The translations under genes were made by a program, and so were the position numbers. The notes beneath the pieces are model-generated. The model did not search any database, had not been told where the DNA came from, and saw only the letters and a program-made list of their open reading frames with translations. This document shows positions 20,450 to 29,605 of a DNA stretch of 53,720 bases, one piece after another (the stretch's first letter is position 1; each line of letters starts with the position of its first letter). Origin of the DNA: Legionella sp. (GTDB lineage: Bacteria > Pseudomonadota > Gammaproteobacteria > Legionellales > Legionellaceae); assembly GCA_030694525.1 (NCBI GenBank), contig JAUXYG010000059.1, forward strand, positions 1-53,720, in the 5' to 3' direction.

Positions 20450-21186
20450 ATGAGACGAATAAAAATCCCGCTAGTGAATCAACCAGCATCGGTCATGCTG
20501 GCTTGTTGCTGTTATTAATTATTAGCGGGTTATTACTTGCCGGACGACTAGGCTATATGTATCTTGCTGATGCAGACCGTTTTCCTATTACCACGATAAA
20601 GGTTGCAGCAACATATCAGCATGTAAGTCATAAAGAGCTTGAGGCAGTTTTAGCAAATCACATGAGTGCGAGTTTTTTTTCACTACCGGTGACCCAGTTA
20701 CAAAATGATTTAAACGATATCAAGTGGATTGATTCAGCTTATGTCGAACGGGTATGGCCCGATACGTTAAAAATAAAATTGGTTGAAAAGCAGCCTGTTG
20801 CTGTTTGGGGTGATGCCCTTATGACTCAGGACGGGAAACTGTTCAATGAAGGAGCAATTCTTCCGGATTTGGATATTCCAAAGCTAAAAGGTCCGCTTAC
20901 TCAACAATTAGAAGTCTTACAAGTTTATGAAAAATTGAGTAAGATATTATCATCATATGGATTAAGTGCAGCTGGATTACATTTAAGAGACAATCAGACC
21001 TGGGTTTTATTGTTAGCAAATGGCACGAAAATATACTTAGGAAAGAAAGAGTTAGAAGCGCGATTGACGCGTTTCTGTAAGGCATATCCTGCAGTGTTTG
21101 CTGAAAAGGCAGATCAGTTGGCCAGTGTGGATTTACGTTATCCACGCGGTATGGCGGTGCAGTGGAAACAACAAACGGGACGATAA
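20446..21186 (+). CDS. ftsQ: Cell division protein FtsQ
   Basis: 246 residues, bitopic: a short cytoplasmic N-terminus, one membrane helix ([23 protein letters not shown], near residues 19-41), a POTRA domain beginning [16 protein letters not shown], then a beta domain with [25 protein letters not shown], a hallmark of FtsQ. FtsQ links FtsB/FtsL to the early divisome. The start is GTG at 20446, overlapping the ddl stop as GTGA. Its stop shares a base with the ftsA ATG. Confidence 0.94.
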   Translation: MNETNKNPASESTSIGHAGLLLLLIISGLLLAGRLGYMYLADADRFPITTIKVAATYQHVSHKELEAVLANHMSASFFSLPVTQLQNDLNDIKWIDSAYVERVWPDTLKIKLVEKQPVAVWGDALMTQDGKLFNEGAILPDLDIPKLKGPLTQQLEVLQVYEKLSKILSSYGLSAAGLHLRDNQTWVLLLANGTKIYLGKKELEARLTRFCKAYPAVFAEKADQLASVDLRYPRGMAVQWKQQTGR

Positions 21187-22424
21187 TGGCAAAAAAAATA
21201 GAAAAAAATATTATCACTGGACTGGACATTGGCACTTCAAAAATTATTGCTTTAATTGGTGAAGTGACTACAGATGGCGCAATTGAAATAATTGGTATTG
21301 GACGTCATCCTTCTCGTGGATTAAAGCGGGGAGTGGTCGTTGATATTGAAGCTACGGTAAATTCAATTCAACGAGCGGTTCAGGAAGCAGAATTAATGGC
21401 TGGATGTGAGGTCCGCACTGTATATGCTGGAATTGCAGGTAGCCATATTCGCAGCCTGAATTCGCATGGTATCGTTGCCATTCGCGATAAAGAAGTCTCG
21501 CAGGCTGATGTAGAGCGCGTCATCGATGCAGCTAAGGCAGTTGCTATTCCTGCAGACCAGAAAATCCTTCATATCCTCCCACAGGAATTCATTATTGATC
21601 ACCAGGGCAGCATTCGTGAGCCTATTGGAATGTCGGGTGTTCGTCTTGAGTCACGAGTCCATATTGTTACTGGATCGGTAAGTTCCGCACAAAATATTGT
21701 GAAATGTGTGCGTCGTTGTGGTCTGGAAGTGAATGACATAATTCTGGAGCAATTGGCTTCAAGTCATGCCGTTTTAACTGAAGATGAAAAAGATCTTGGC
21801 GTATGCCTGATTGATATAGGTGGAGGCACTACCGATATCGCCATATTTCTGGAAGGCGCGATACAACACACAGCAGTTATCCCAATAGCAGGCGATCAGG
21901 TCACCAATGACATTGCTATGGCGTTACGAACACCAACTAAAGCTGCTGAATCAATTAAACTAAGCCATGCTTTTGCAGTGCCGGAAATGGCCAATCCAAA
22001 TCAAATGCTTGAAGTTGCGAGTGTTAACGATCGACCTGGAAGAAAAATTTCAGCCAAGGCTTTATCAGATGTGGTTTCAGCGCGTTATGAAGAATTATTT
22101 TCATTGGTACGCAACGAATTACGCCGCAGCGGTTTTGAAGACCGAATGGCTGCAGGAATTGTATTAACCGGCGGTGCATCAAACGTGCGCGGTGCGATTG
22201 AGCTTGCTGAGTTAAGTTTTGAAATGCCCGTGAGAAAAGGTTGTGCTCATTATGTGTCTGGTTTGGCAGAAGCAACTGAGAATCCCTCTTTTGCAACAGG
22301 GGTTGGATTGTTATTGCATGGATATCAGCAACAGTATGAAGGCGGATACAATGTTGCTCCCCTGACTGATAATGCCAAGGGAATGTGGTCACGTATGAAA
22401 GAATGGTTTCAGGGTAATTTTTAG
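21186..22424 (+). CDS. ftsA: Cell division protein FtsA
   Basis: 412 residues from the ATG at 21186, which overlaps the ftsQ stop by one base (TAATG). An in-frame upstream codon at 21162 is inside ftsQ and is not a likely start. Actin-fold motifs: GLDIGTSKIIALIGE (phosphate 1), the SHS2 1C domain region near residues 85-165, DIGGGTTDIAIF (phosphate 2), and VLTGGASNVRG (adenosine). The C-terminal MWSRMKEWFQGNF is the amphipathic membrane-targeting helix. FtsA tethers FtsZ to the membrane together with ZipA. Confidence 0.97.
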   Translation: MAKKIEKNIITGLDIGTSKIIALIGEVTTDGAIEIIGIGRHPSRGLKRGVVVDIEATVNSIQRAVQEAELMAGCEVRTVYAGIAGSHIRSLNSHGIVAIRDKEVSQADVERVIDAAKAVAIPADQKILHILPQEFIIDHQGSIREPIGMSGVRLESRVHIVTGSVSSAQNIVKCVRRCGLEVNDIILEQLASSHAVLTEDEKDLGVCLIDIGGGTTDIAIFLEGAIQHTAVIPIAGDQVTNDIAMALRTPTKAAESIKLSHAFAVPEMANPNQMLEVASVNDRPGRKISAKALSDVVSARYEELFSLVRNELRRSGFEDRMAAGIVLTGGASNVRGAIELAELSFEMPVRKGCAHYVSGLAEATENPSFATGVGLLLHGYQQQYEGGYNVAPLTDNAKGMWSRMKEWFQGNF

Positions 22425-22449
22425 AATTAATTATTGAATTAAGCACGGG

Positions 22450-22467
22450 GTTGCAACATGTTGCAAC
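22450..22467. promoter_or_regulatory. Perfect 18-bp palindrome upstream of ftsZ
   Basis: GTTGCAACATGTTGCAAC reads the same on both strands, and is also two direct GTTGCAAC copies with AT between. It lies in the 104-base ftsA-ftsZ gap, 62 bases before the ftsZ ATG, without a T-tract. This is the form of a dimeric regulator site, possibly acting on an ftsZ promoter; the regulator is unknown. Confidence 0.65.
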
Positions 22468-22528
22468 AAACTCAAAACTGTTTTTATAAGAATAAAGCAG
22501 AAAAGCAGTGCATCAGGGGGAGCAGATT

Positions 22529-23716
22529 ATGTTTGAATTAATGGAAAACAGCCAACAGGATAATAATGCGGTAATAAAAGTAGTTGGAGTTGGTGGCGGT
22601 GGTGGAAACGCTGTGGAACATATGGTTGCTGAAAATATCGATGGTGTTACATTCATTGCTGCTAACACAGACAATCAAGCATTAAAAGCGTCCAAGGCCA
22701 AAATTCACATCCAATTAGGTGATGAGCTTACTAAAGGTTTGGGCGCCGGTGCAAATCCACAAATCGGTCGTGAAGCTGCAGAAGAAGACAGAGATCACAT
22801 TCGAGAAATTTTAGCTGGCGCAGATATGGTATTTATAACTGCCGGAATGGGTGGTGGAACTGGAACTGGTGCTGCCCCGGTTTTTGCGGAAATAGCTAAG
22901 GAATTAGGTATTTTAACCGTAGCAGTTGTGACTAAGCCTTTCTCTTTCGAAGGAAAGCAGCGTGCTTTAGCAGCAGAAGAGGGTATCCGACGCCTGGCTG
23001 AGCATGTCGATTCCTTAATTACTATTCCAAATAATAAATTATTAAGTGTTCTAGGTAAAAATATTAGTTTACTCAATGCATTTAAAGCAGCAAATAACGT
23101 ATTGTTAGGTGCTGTTAAAGGGATATCCGATTTAATTACTCGTCCTGGTTTAATTAACGTGGATTTTGCCGATGTGCGTACCGTAATGTCAGAGATGGGA
23201 ATGGCAATGATGGGCACCGGTTCTGCAGTAGGGGAACAGCGCGCGCGTCAAGCTGCAGAAGCAGCTATAGCTTCACCCTTACTGGAAGATGTAAACTTTT
23301 CCGGTGCGCGAGGCATTCTGGTCAACATTACCGCAGGACTAGATATGTCTATCGGTGAGTTTGAAGAAGTTGGCGATGTGGTCAAAGAATTTATTTCTGA
23401 TGATGCAACAGTTGTTGTTGGTACTGTGATTGATCCTGAAATGACTGAAGAGATGCGTGTAACGGTAATTGTTACCGGCCTTGGCGATATGAGACAGCGT
23501 CATCAGCAACCACAGCAACAGTCGCAAAGAGCCCGCCTGATGGAGTCTACACGAAGTGATGGTTCTCTGGATTACCAGCAATTGGATAGACCCGCGGTGA
23601 TGCGCAAACAGGCGCAAACCGCTGCTGCCGCTCCTGGTACGAAAAATAATGAACAGGTTGCTGATGTTGATTATTTGGATATACCCGCATTCCTGCGTCG
23701 TCAGGAAGAAGCATAG
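22529..23716 (+). CDS. ftsZ: Cell division GTPase FtsZ
   Basis: 395 residues from the ATG at 22529, chosen because the SD-like AGGGGGAG ends about eight bases upstream; the in-frame GTG at 22508 would overlap that SD. Tubulin-fold motifs: [24 protein letters not shown], the signature [10 protein letters not shown] near residue 108, and [11 protein letters not shown] (T7/synergy region). A Gln-rich linker leads to the conserved C-terminal peptide [12 protein letters not shown], which binds FtsA and ZipA. It is followed by a strong terminator, so ftsZ ends this transcript block. Confidence 0.98.
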   Translation: MFELMENSQQDNNAVIKVVGVGGGGGNAVEHMVAENIDGVTFIAANTDNQALKASKAKIHIQLGDELTKGLGAGANPQIGREAAEEDRDHIREILAGADMVFITAGMGGGTGTGAAPVFAEIAKELGILTVAVVTKPFSFEGKQRALAAEEGIRRLAEHVDSLITIPNNKLLSVLGKNISLLNAFKAANNVLLGAVKGISDLITRPGLINVDFADVRTVMSEMGMAMMGTGSAVGEQRARQAAEAAIASPLLEDVNFSGARGILVNITAGLDMSIGEFEEVGDVVKEFISDDATVVVGTVIDPEMTEEMRVTVIVTGLGDMRQRHQQPQQQSQRARLMESTRSDGSLDYQQLDRPAVMRKQAQTAAAAPGTKNNEQVADVDYLDIPAFLRRQEEA

Positions 23717-23724
23717 ATTCATAT

Positions 23725-23756
23725 GATGCTCCTAATTCTGAATTAGGAGCATCTTT
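23725..23756 (+). terminator. Terminator after ftsZ
   Basis: GATGCTCCTAATTC and GAATTAGGAGCATC are exact inverted copies separated by one base (realistically a 12-13 bp stem), followed by TTT. It starts nine bases after the ftsZ stop. Confidence 0.8.
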
Positions 23757-23973
23757 GTAAGGCATAAAACCAGAACAGCAAGTTTTATGCGAACCACTCC
23801 GGAGTTAATTTTGGACTTAGCGCATTTATATTCACCCTTAAAAGCAGATTGCATAAGGGAGACGTCTTTTTTTTTGTAAAAAAAGAAAAAAATTAGACTA
23901 ATCAACTATTTCTTGTTAAAATTAATAAGTTTTGTGTGCAAAAATAAAATAAGAGAAGAAAGGTGAGCACTGA

Positions 23974-24888
23974 ATGATCAAACAAAGAACTCCTAAAAAG
24001 GTAATCCAGGCTACTGGCGTTGGGTTGCATTCCGGTGAGAAAGTGCTTTTAACCTTAAGACCCGCACCTGTAAATACTGGCATAGTATTTCGTCGGGTGG
24101 ATCTGTCTCCTGTTGTTGAGATTCCAGCTACCTATGAAAATGTCGGCGATACCATGTTATGCACGACGTTACATCAGGGCAATGTTAAAATTGCCACAGT
24201 AGAGCACCTGTTGTCTGCATTAGCTGGCTTAGGTATTGATAATGCTTATATTGATGTAAATGCACCAGAACTTCCTATTATGGATGGTAGCGCTGCCCCG
24301 TTTGTATTTCTTATTCAATCAGCAGGAATACGCGAGCAGAATGCAGCCAAGAAATACATCCGTATTCTTAAGCCAATTCGGGTTGAAGAAAATGGTAAAT
24401 ATGTCCAATTCGTACCACACAACGGGTACAAAGTATCGTTTACTATTGATTTTGATCATCCGGTTTTTAACGATAAACCTCAAACCGTCAGTTTTGATTT
24501 TTCCGGAACTTCTTACGTTAAAGAAGTGTGCCGGGCACGTACCTTTGGATTTCTCTCTGATTATGAAAAATTAAGAGAATGTGATTTGGCTAAAGGCGGA
24601 AGCCTGGATAATGCAATAGTTGTTGATAATTATCGCGTTCTTAATGATGATGGTTTACGTTTTGAGTCCGAATTTGTTACTCATAAGGTTTTGGATGCTA
24701 TTGGTGATTTATACCTTTTAGGATCAAGTTTAATCGGTGCTTTTGAGGGGTATAAATCAGGGCATGAGTTAAATAACAGGTTATTACGCGAGTTAATGGT
24801 AAGACAGGATGCTTGGGAATATACCTATTTTGATGCTGAGGAATATCTGCCTGTAATGCAACAGGAATTTTATCCGCTTGAAGCATAA
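23974..24888 (+). CDS. lpxC: UDP-3-O-acyl-N-acetylglucosamine deacetylase
   Basis: 304 residues, the usual LpxC length. Motifs: [15 protein letters not shown] at the N-terminus, [18 protein letters not shown] with the first zinc His, [28 protein letters not shown] with the second zinc His and Asp, and [12 protein letters not shown] with the general-base His. LpxC catalyses the committed step of lipid A synthesis. It follows ftsZ as in E. coli, but a terminator and about 220 bases separate them, so it likely has its own promoter. SD: AGAAGAAAGGTGAG. Confidence 0.97.
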   Translation: MIKQRTPKKVIQATGVGLHSGEKVLLTLRPAPVNTGIVFRRVDLSPVVEIPATYENVGDTMLCTTLHQGNVKIATVEHLLSALAGLGIDNAYIDVNAPELPIMDGSAAPFVFLIQSAGIREQNAAKKYIRILKPIRVEENGKYVQFVPHNGYKVSFTIDFDHPVFNDKPQTVSFDFSGTSYVKEVCRARTFGFLSDYEKLRECDLAKGGSLDNAIVVDNYRVLNDDGLRFESEFVTHKVLDAIGDLYLLGSSLIGAFEGYKSGHELNNRLLRELMVRQDAWEYTYFDAEEYLPVMQQEFYPLEA

Positions 24889-24912
24889 TGACACGATTCA
24901 TTTTATACTAAA

Positions 24913-24947
24913 AATTAACCCCACGAATTAATCATGGGGGGTTAATT
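24913..24947 (+). terminator. Hairpin after lpxC, possible terminator
   Basis: AATTAACCCC (24913-24922) pairs exactly with GGGGTTAATT (24938-24947) across a 15-base loop, 25 bases after the lpxC stop. There is no long T-tract after it. Confidence 0.5.
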
Positions 24948-25045
24948 AAACCTCATATAAATTCAGCGCACACTCAATCATCAGTATATTCTAATGCACC
25001 TGTTTATAAAATTATAAAAATTTAATTCATGCAAGGAGCTGCACG

Positions 25046-27079
25046 ATGAAATTACATTTAGGCGTTTTTACCCTTTCATTAATATGTAGCAGTATCGCCT
25101 TTGCTACGTTGAATGAAGCAAAAAATGCAGCACCAAAAGACCCACTTCATTTGGATTGGTTAGATAAAAACATATCCCCCAGTGAAGATTTTTATACCTA
25201 CGCCAATGGAAATTGGCAAAAAAACAATCCCATTCCTCCTGAATACGCCAGTTGGGGTAGTTTTAATTTGGTAAATGACAAAGTTCAGGAAATTATTCAT
25301 AAAATGCTGATTAAAGCAGCTGAGGCCACCGACGCCAAACCGGGCAGCATAGAACAAAAAGTTGGCGATTTTTATTATAGTGGAATGGATGAACAAAGTA
25401 TTAATAAAGCTGGCATAACCCCGCTATTGCCTGAGTTCGCTAAAATAGATTCGATAAAAACACTCTCGGATTTACAAAACGTAATTGTCCATCTCCATCA
25501 GATAGGTGTGGATGCATTATTCGGTTTTGGCAGCATGCAGGATTTTAAAGACAGCACGAAAATGATAGGTGCTCTGGTGCAAAGTGGGCTTGGTTTACCA
25601 GACCGTGATTATTACTTAAATAAAGATCCAAAATTTGAACAAATTCGAACCGCATACACCGCGCATATAGGAAAAATGTTTGAACTCCTGGGTGACCAAC
25701 CGGATAAAGCCAAACAACAGGCTAAAACAGTTTTGAATATTGAAACCATGCTGGCGCAGATTTCTATGCCTCAAGTCGAACAACGTGATCCCAACGCAAT
25801 TTATCACATTAAAACTGTGTCTGAACTAGATAAAACGCTTCCTAATTTTTCCTGGTCTGAATATTTAAAAGCACGTAATCAGCCCCTAAAACAAATCAAT
25901 ACGGCAATGCCCGAATTTTTTAAAGGCATGGATGGGCTACTTAAAACCGTTTCCATAGAGGATTGGAAAACATACCTTCGCTGGCATTTAATTGATGCCT
26001 TTGCCCCATATCTTTCCAAGCCATTTGTCGATCAGAATTTTAAAATGATCACTGCGCTCACCGGGACTGAGAAAATTCTTCCTCGATGGAAACGAGTGGT
26101 AAATACGGAAAATGCCGCTTTAGGTTTTGCCATTGGTAAAATGTATGTTGACCAACATTTCTCTGCTCAATCGCGTGAAGAAGTATTGGATATTATGAGA
26201 AATATACGTGCCGTACTTCGTGAGGATTTGAACACACTGAGCTGGATGACTCCTCCAACACGTAAAGCTGCCTTAAAAAAACTGGAATTAATGGAAGAAC
26301 GTATCGGCTATCCTGAAAAATGGTGGGATTATAGCAGTCTTAAAATTGATCGTGGTCCATATGTTTTAAATGTGATTCGAGCGAACCAATTTTTAATTAA
26401 TCGCGATCTCAATAAAATTAACAAACCCATCGATCGAAGCGAATGGGGGATGACGCCTCAAACGATAAATGCTTATTATGATCCGTCTATGAATAATCTC
26501 AATATGCCTGCAGGTATATTACAAGCTCCCTTTTTTGATCCCAATGCTCCTGCTGCTGTGAATTATGGCTCTGTAGGGTTTGTTATGGGTCATGAAATGA
26601 CCCATGGTTTTGATGATCAGGGAGCCAAATTTGATGGTCAGGGTAATTTAAAAAATTGGTGGACTCCAGACGATTTGGCAAAATTTAACAAGGCCACTCA
26701 ATGTATTGTGGATCAATTCTCGCAGTATGCCGTAGTTGGGAATATGAAGGTGCAGGGTAAGTTGGTGGTGGGTGAGGCGACGGCAGACTTAGGAGGAATT
26801 TTGTTAGCTTACAAAGCTTTTCATCGTTCTAAAGAGTTTAAAAATGCAAAAACAATAGATGGAATGACCCCGGATCAGCAATTCTTTTTAGGCACTGCCC
26901 ATGTTTGGGCAATGAATGTAAGACCCGAACAGCTGCGCAATCAAGTCACAACGGATCCTCATCCTCCAGCGAAATTTCGGGTAAACGGCAGCCTGGTTAA
27001 TATTCCGCAGTTTCAGGAGGCATTTAATATCCCTGACAATACGCCAATGGCAAATTTAAAACGATGTATTATTTGGTAA
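25046..27079 (+). CDS. M13-family (neprilysin/PepO-like) zinc metallopeptidase, exported
   Basis: 677 residues. The signal peptide is MKLHLGVFTLSLICSSIAFA. The mature protein opens with DWLDKNISPSEDFYTYANGNW, the classic M13 N-terminus. The catalytic zinc site is HEMTH at 516-520 in GHEMTHGFDDQGAKFD, and the third ligand Glu577 sits in GEATADLGG with Asp581. NAYYDPSMNNLNMPAGILQAPFFDP and the C-terminal HPPAKFRVNGSL substrate-binding region are conserved, and the protein ends CIIW, the usual C-terminal CxxW. M13 enzymes cut short peptides in the periplasm or outside. The stop is overlapped by the convergent gene downstream. Confidence 0.95.
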   Translation: MKLHLGVFTLSLICSSIAFATLNEAKNAAPKDPLHLDWLDKNISPSEDFYTYANGNWQKNNPIPPEYASWGSFNLVNDKVQEIIHKMLIKAAEATDAKPGSIEQKVGDFYYSGMDEQSINKAGITPLLPEFAKIDSIKTLSDLQNVIVHLHQIGVDALFGFGSMQDFKDSTKMIGALVQSGLGLPDRDYYLNKDPKFEQIRTAYTAHIGKMFELLGDQPDKAKQQAKTVLNIETMLAQISMPQVEQRDPNAIYHIKTVSELDKTLPNFSWSEYLKARNQPLKQINTAMPEFFKGMDGLLKTVSIEDWKTYLRWHLIDAFAPYLSKPFVDQNFKMITALTGTEKILPRWKRVVNTENAALGFAIGKMYVDQHFSAQSREEVLDIMRNIRAVLREDLNTLSWMTPPTRKAALKKLELMEERIGYPEKWWDYSSLKIDRGPYVLNVIRANQFLINRDLNKINKPIDRSEWGMTPQTINAYYDPSMNNLNMPAGILQAPFFDPNAPAAVNYGSVGFVMGHEMTHGFDDQGAKFDGQGNLKNWWTPDDLAKFNKATQCIVDQFSQYAVVGNMKVQGKLVVGEATADLGGILLAYKAFHRSKEFKNAKTIDGMTPDQQFFLGTAHVWAMNVRPEQLRNQVTTDPHPPAKFRVNGSLVNIPQFQEAFNIPDNTPMANLKRCIIW

Positions 27080-27611
27080 TAGTGAAAAAATATTTGTGAT
27101 TGTAAAGATAGAAATTAAACGTAATGCACAAAGCGGATACTGCTCCCAGGTAAAAATAAAACGAGTTGCCATCTAATAGGATGGCTGCTCCCCATTTAAC
27201 ACCCAGCCAATAGCTAAAGGGCACGCTTAGGAATGAAAGTACGGCCCAAATCAAGTAATGATGCATAAATCGCTCGTTAAGCACCACGACATTAAAACCA
27301 AAGCTAAGCCATAGAGCAATCATCCATGGTGCGGTAAATGAGGTAGCAAATGGATTGCCGTTGAAGTAAATAAACCCTCCTCTTAGGAATAAAGTATCCA
27401 TCAGCGTCCCACATAGACCCAATAAAAGACTGAATGTGAATGCATTACGCCAGTTTAAACCTTGTGCCCATTGCCAGTAAATTTGCAATGACATGATGAG
27501 TACCGTGATTAGAGGACCTAAAAAATAGTTATTTCGCGCAGCAAAGTAGATACAGGCGACCCAACTTATATAATAAGAAGCACTATGAATAACCCAGCTT
27601 AACTTCTTCAT
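27069..27611 (-). CDS. DUF2878-family integral membrane protein
   Basis: 180 residues, almost entirely membrane segments (about six), with the DUF2878-like pattern: N-terminal aromatic-rich segment, GLNWRNAFTFSLLLGLCGTLMDTLFLRGGFIYF in the middle (a conserved glycine and Asp within the membrane), APWMIALWLSFG, and a C-terminal WGAAILLDG. Function of this family is unknown. It converges on the M13 peptidase gene, and the two coding ends overlap by 11 bases, so neither has a dedicated terminator. Family assignment by eye. Confidence 0.8.
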   Translation of the reverse strand: MKKLSWVIHSASYYISWVACIYFAARNNYFLGPLITVLIMSLQIYWQWAQGLNWRNAFTFSLLLGLCGTLMDTLFLRGGFIYFNGNPFATSFTAPWMIALWLSFGFNVVVLNERFMHHYLIWAVLSFLSVPFSYWLGVKWGAAILLDGNSFYFYLGAVSALCITFNFYLYNHKYFFTITK

Positions 27612-27707
27612 GTTAGTTACTTAAAATTAACTATGGCTTCTCACTAAATTTACAGTTAACCTGAGCTTATTACAACAGACACTTAATTTACTAAAGGATA
27701 TGGAATT

Positions 27708-28406
27708 ATGGCTCATTATCTAATAATTGCTGCAAGTAGTGCTATTGGTCAGTCCGTTGTGGCCATGTTAAAAGCACAAGGTGATACTGTTTTTACAACT
27801 GCCCGAGATAACCAAAAAATTCAACCCGATGCACTATTGGATGCAACTGATTTTGATGCAATGAAAGAAGTATTCATCAAGGCAGGTCCTGTTGATGGGG
27901 TAGTAAATTGCAGTGGTTCACTAATGCTTCGAAGCGCGCATACTACTTCAAAAGAACAATATTATGAAGTAATTAACGCCTCATTAACCACGTCATTTGC
28001 CACAGTTCACGCAGCGGGATTGCATATGAAATCGGGTGGAGCAGTAGTATTAATCTCCTCTGCAGCGGCACTTACAGGAATCGCAAATCATGAAGCCATT
28101 GCCGCAGCGAAGGCCGGAATTATTGGGCTTGCACAATCTGCAGCAGCCACTTACGCTGGAATGAATTTGCGCATCAATGTTGTTGCTCCAGGCATGACTG
28201 AAACACCTTTAACGTCCCAATTAATGAGCAATGCAATGGCATTAAATGCATCAAAATCCATGCATGCTCTTAATAGAATTGGTCATCCTGAAGACATTGC
28301 CCGTGCCATTGTGTTTTTATTAAATCCGGAAAACAATTGGATCACTGGACAAGTTTTAGCCGTAGATGGTGGATTGAGTCGTGTTCGGCCCAAGATGAAG
28401 ATATAA
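27708..28406 (+). CDS. SDR-fold protein lacking the catalytic Tyr
   Basis: 232 residues with a short-chain dehydrogenase fold. The N-terminal nucleotide-binding motif is altered (IIAASSAIGQSVV instead of TGxxxGIG), VVNCSGS stands for NAG, ISSAAA keeps the Ser, and the C-terminal GHPEDIARAIVFLL and GQVLAVDGGLS are typical. The YxxxK active-site motif reads IAAAK, with Ile131 where Tyr should be and Lys135 kept. It may still bind NAD(P) or use another acid; activity is doubtful. Promoter and SD (AAAGGATATGG) lie in the gap after the divergent DUF2878 gene. Confidence 0.85.
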   Translation: MAHYLIIAASSAIGQSVVAMLKAQGDTVFTTARDNQKIQPDALLDATDFDAMKEVFIKAGPVDGVVNCSGSLMLRSAHTTSKEQYYEVINASLTTSFATVHAAGLHMKSGGAVVLISSAAALTGIANHEAIAAAKAGIIGLAQSAAATYAGMNLRINVVAPGMTETPLTSQLMSNAMALNASKSMHALNRIGHPEDIARAIVFLLNPENNWITGQVLAVDGGLSRVRPKMKI

Positions 28407-28443
28407 CTTAAAGAATTGGTCTTGCGAGCATTAATCTTGCTGT

Positions 28444-28472
28444 TTGCACTTATAAATTACATTAGATAGAAT
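28444..28472 (+). promoter_or_regulatory. Probable sigma70 promoter for the micro-ORF operon
   Basis: TTGCAC (28444-28449) and TAGAAT (28467-28472) are separated by exactly 17 bases. Transcription would start near 28479, about 60 bases before the micro-ORF ATG at 28540. Confidence 0.5.
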
Positions 28473-28539
28473 AAACACAATTAATATGAGCTTTATGCAC
28501 GTTATAACTATTTTGAAACTAACCAAAAGAGAAAAAAAA

Positions 28540-28620
28540 ATGTCTAAAGAAGAAATGATTTGTCGTATCGTACGTTATATAACAAACAAACCAAGCGCTC
28601 TAAAAACGTGTTGTAATTAA
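28540..28620 (+). CDS. Micro-ORF, 26 residues, coupled to the downstream gene
   Basis: A 26-codon ORF starts MSKEEMICRIV and ends LKTCCN, with a Cys-Cys pair just before the last residue. An A/G-rich stretch (AAAAGAG) lies upstream at SD distance, and a plausible promoter sits at 28444-28472. Its TAA stop shares its last A with the ATG of the next gene (TAATG at 28618-28622), the same coupling used by murB-ddl and ftsQ-ftsA here. It may be a translated leader that controls the downstream gene, or a small functional peptide. I do not recognise the peptide; codon content alone cannot prove translation. Confidence 0.5.
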   Translation: MSKEEMICRIVRYITNKPSALKTCCN

Positions 28621-29033
28621 TGACAGACAAATTAGCTGAATTATTAAATTACACCAATCAGCCAATAATCAACTATTTCTGCCACAACCATCCGCAAACA
28701 AACCTTAATGAATGCACCCTTTTATTTAAGGATTTATTAGCCTGGATGTGGCTCAAAAAACAACGCGATCAACTGGGAAAGAAAACCTACCTTTTTGGAC
28801 CATTACTGTCTTTAGATGAAATGTGGCACGTCTTTATTCTTCATACCAGGGATTACATTGATTTTTGCATGCACTATTTTGGTGAGTACCTCCATCATGA
28901 TGTGGAGCCACCAGGCTTTGAGCACCATATTGATGAAGCAGAATTAAGAGATTATCTGGAAGATTGTCTGACCTACCTGGATCAGGATTGGGTTGAAAGA
29001 CGATTTATAGCAGCTCTAACGGATTCGCCTTAA
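28620..29033 (+). CDS. His-rich conserved hypothetical protein (GRDP-like motif)
   Basis: 137 residues, no signal peptide or membrane helix. The core reads LSLDEMWHVFILHTRDYIDFC then YFGEYLHHDVEPPGFEHHID. The DxxWHxxILHTxxY pattern resembles the glycine-rich-domain-protein-like family (PF07173) known mainly from eukaryotes; this is recalled, not searched. The seven or so His clustered with Asp/Glu and Cys suggest metal binding (inference). The start overlaps the stop of the 26-codon ORF by one base, so its translation probably depends on that ORF. Function unknown. Confidence 0.7.
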   Translation: MTDKLAELLNYTNQPIINYFCHNHPQTNLNECTLLFKDLLAWMWLKKQRDQLGKKTYLFGPLLSLDEMWHVFILHTRDYIDFCMHYFGEYLHHDVEPPGFEHHIDEAELRDYLEDCLTYLDQDWVERRFIAALTDSP

Positions 29034-29130
29034 TTTTAAAGGCTCTGTTTTGTTATCTGGTTGATTAGATATTTGCAAAATAATTCAAAATAAATAAAAA
29101 TTGCAGCAACTTCAATACACTAAGTGAACG

Positions 29131-29577
29131 ATGTTACATATTGCACTGTATCAGCCAGAAATTCCGCCCAACACTGGGAACATAATCCGCCTTTGCGCGA
29201 ATACCGGGGCTCAATTGCATCTTATTCATCCATTAGGATTTGAACTTGATGATAAACGAATGCGACGTGCCGGTCTTGATTACCATGAATGGGCTGCCAT
29301 AAAACATTATGATAATTGGGAGGATTTCATTACCTTAAATCGAACACGGCGAATTTTTTGCTGTACGACTAAAACGGATCAAAGTTACGCTGATGTTCGC
29401 TACGAATCGGATGATATATTACTTTTCGGTCCGGAAACTCGTGGATTACCAGAAGATATAAGAAATGCCCATAGCACAATTCGCATCCCCATGGTTGCAG
29501 GTAGTCGAAGTCTTAATTTATCTAATGCAGTCGCAATCATTTTATTTGAAGCCTGGCGTCAACTTGATTTTGCATAG
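29131..29577 (+). CDS. trmL: tRNA (cytidine/uridine-34-2'-O)-methyltransferase
   Basis: 148 residues, a minimal SPOUT methyltransferase. Motifs: [28 protein letters not shown] at the N-terminus, [22 protein letters not shown], then the knot region with [11 protein letters not shown] and [26 protein letters not shown]. These are the TrmL (YibK) signatures; the enzyme methylates the wobble ribose in tRNA-Leu isoacceptors. It stands alone, with the convergent DciA-like gene 28 bases after its stop. Confidence 0.95.
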   Translation: MLHIALYQPEIPPNTGNIIRLCANTGAQLHLIHPLGFELDDKRMRRAGLDYHEWAAIKHYDNWEDFITLNRTRRIFCCTTKTDQSYADVRYESDDILLFGPETRGLPEDIRNAHSTIRIPMVAGSRSLNLSNAVAIILFEAWRQLDFA

Positions 29578-29605
29578 GCGAACATTATTATCCAGATTAT
29601 AAAAC

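Noticed and set aside
22024..22446. 140-residue minus-strand ORF
   Set aside because: Lies wholly opposite ftsA, has no family features and no SD; a shadow of the real frame.
23787..23879. 30-codon plus-strand ORF between ftsZ and lpxC
   Set aside because: No SD, unremarkable peptide ending in poly-Phe from a T-run; probably non-coding leader of lpxC.
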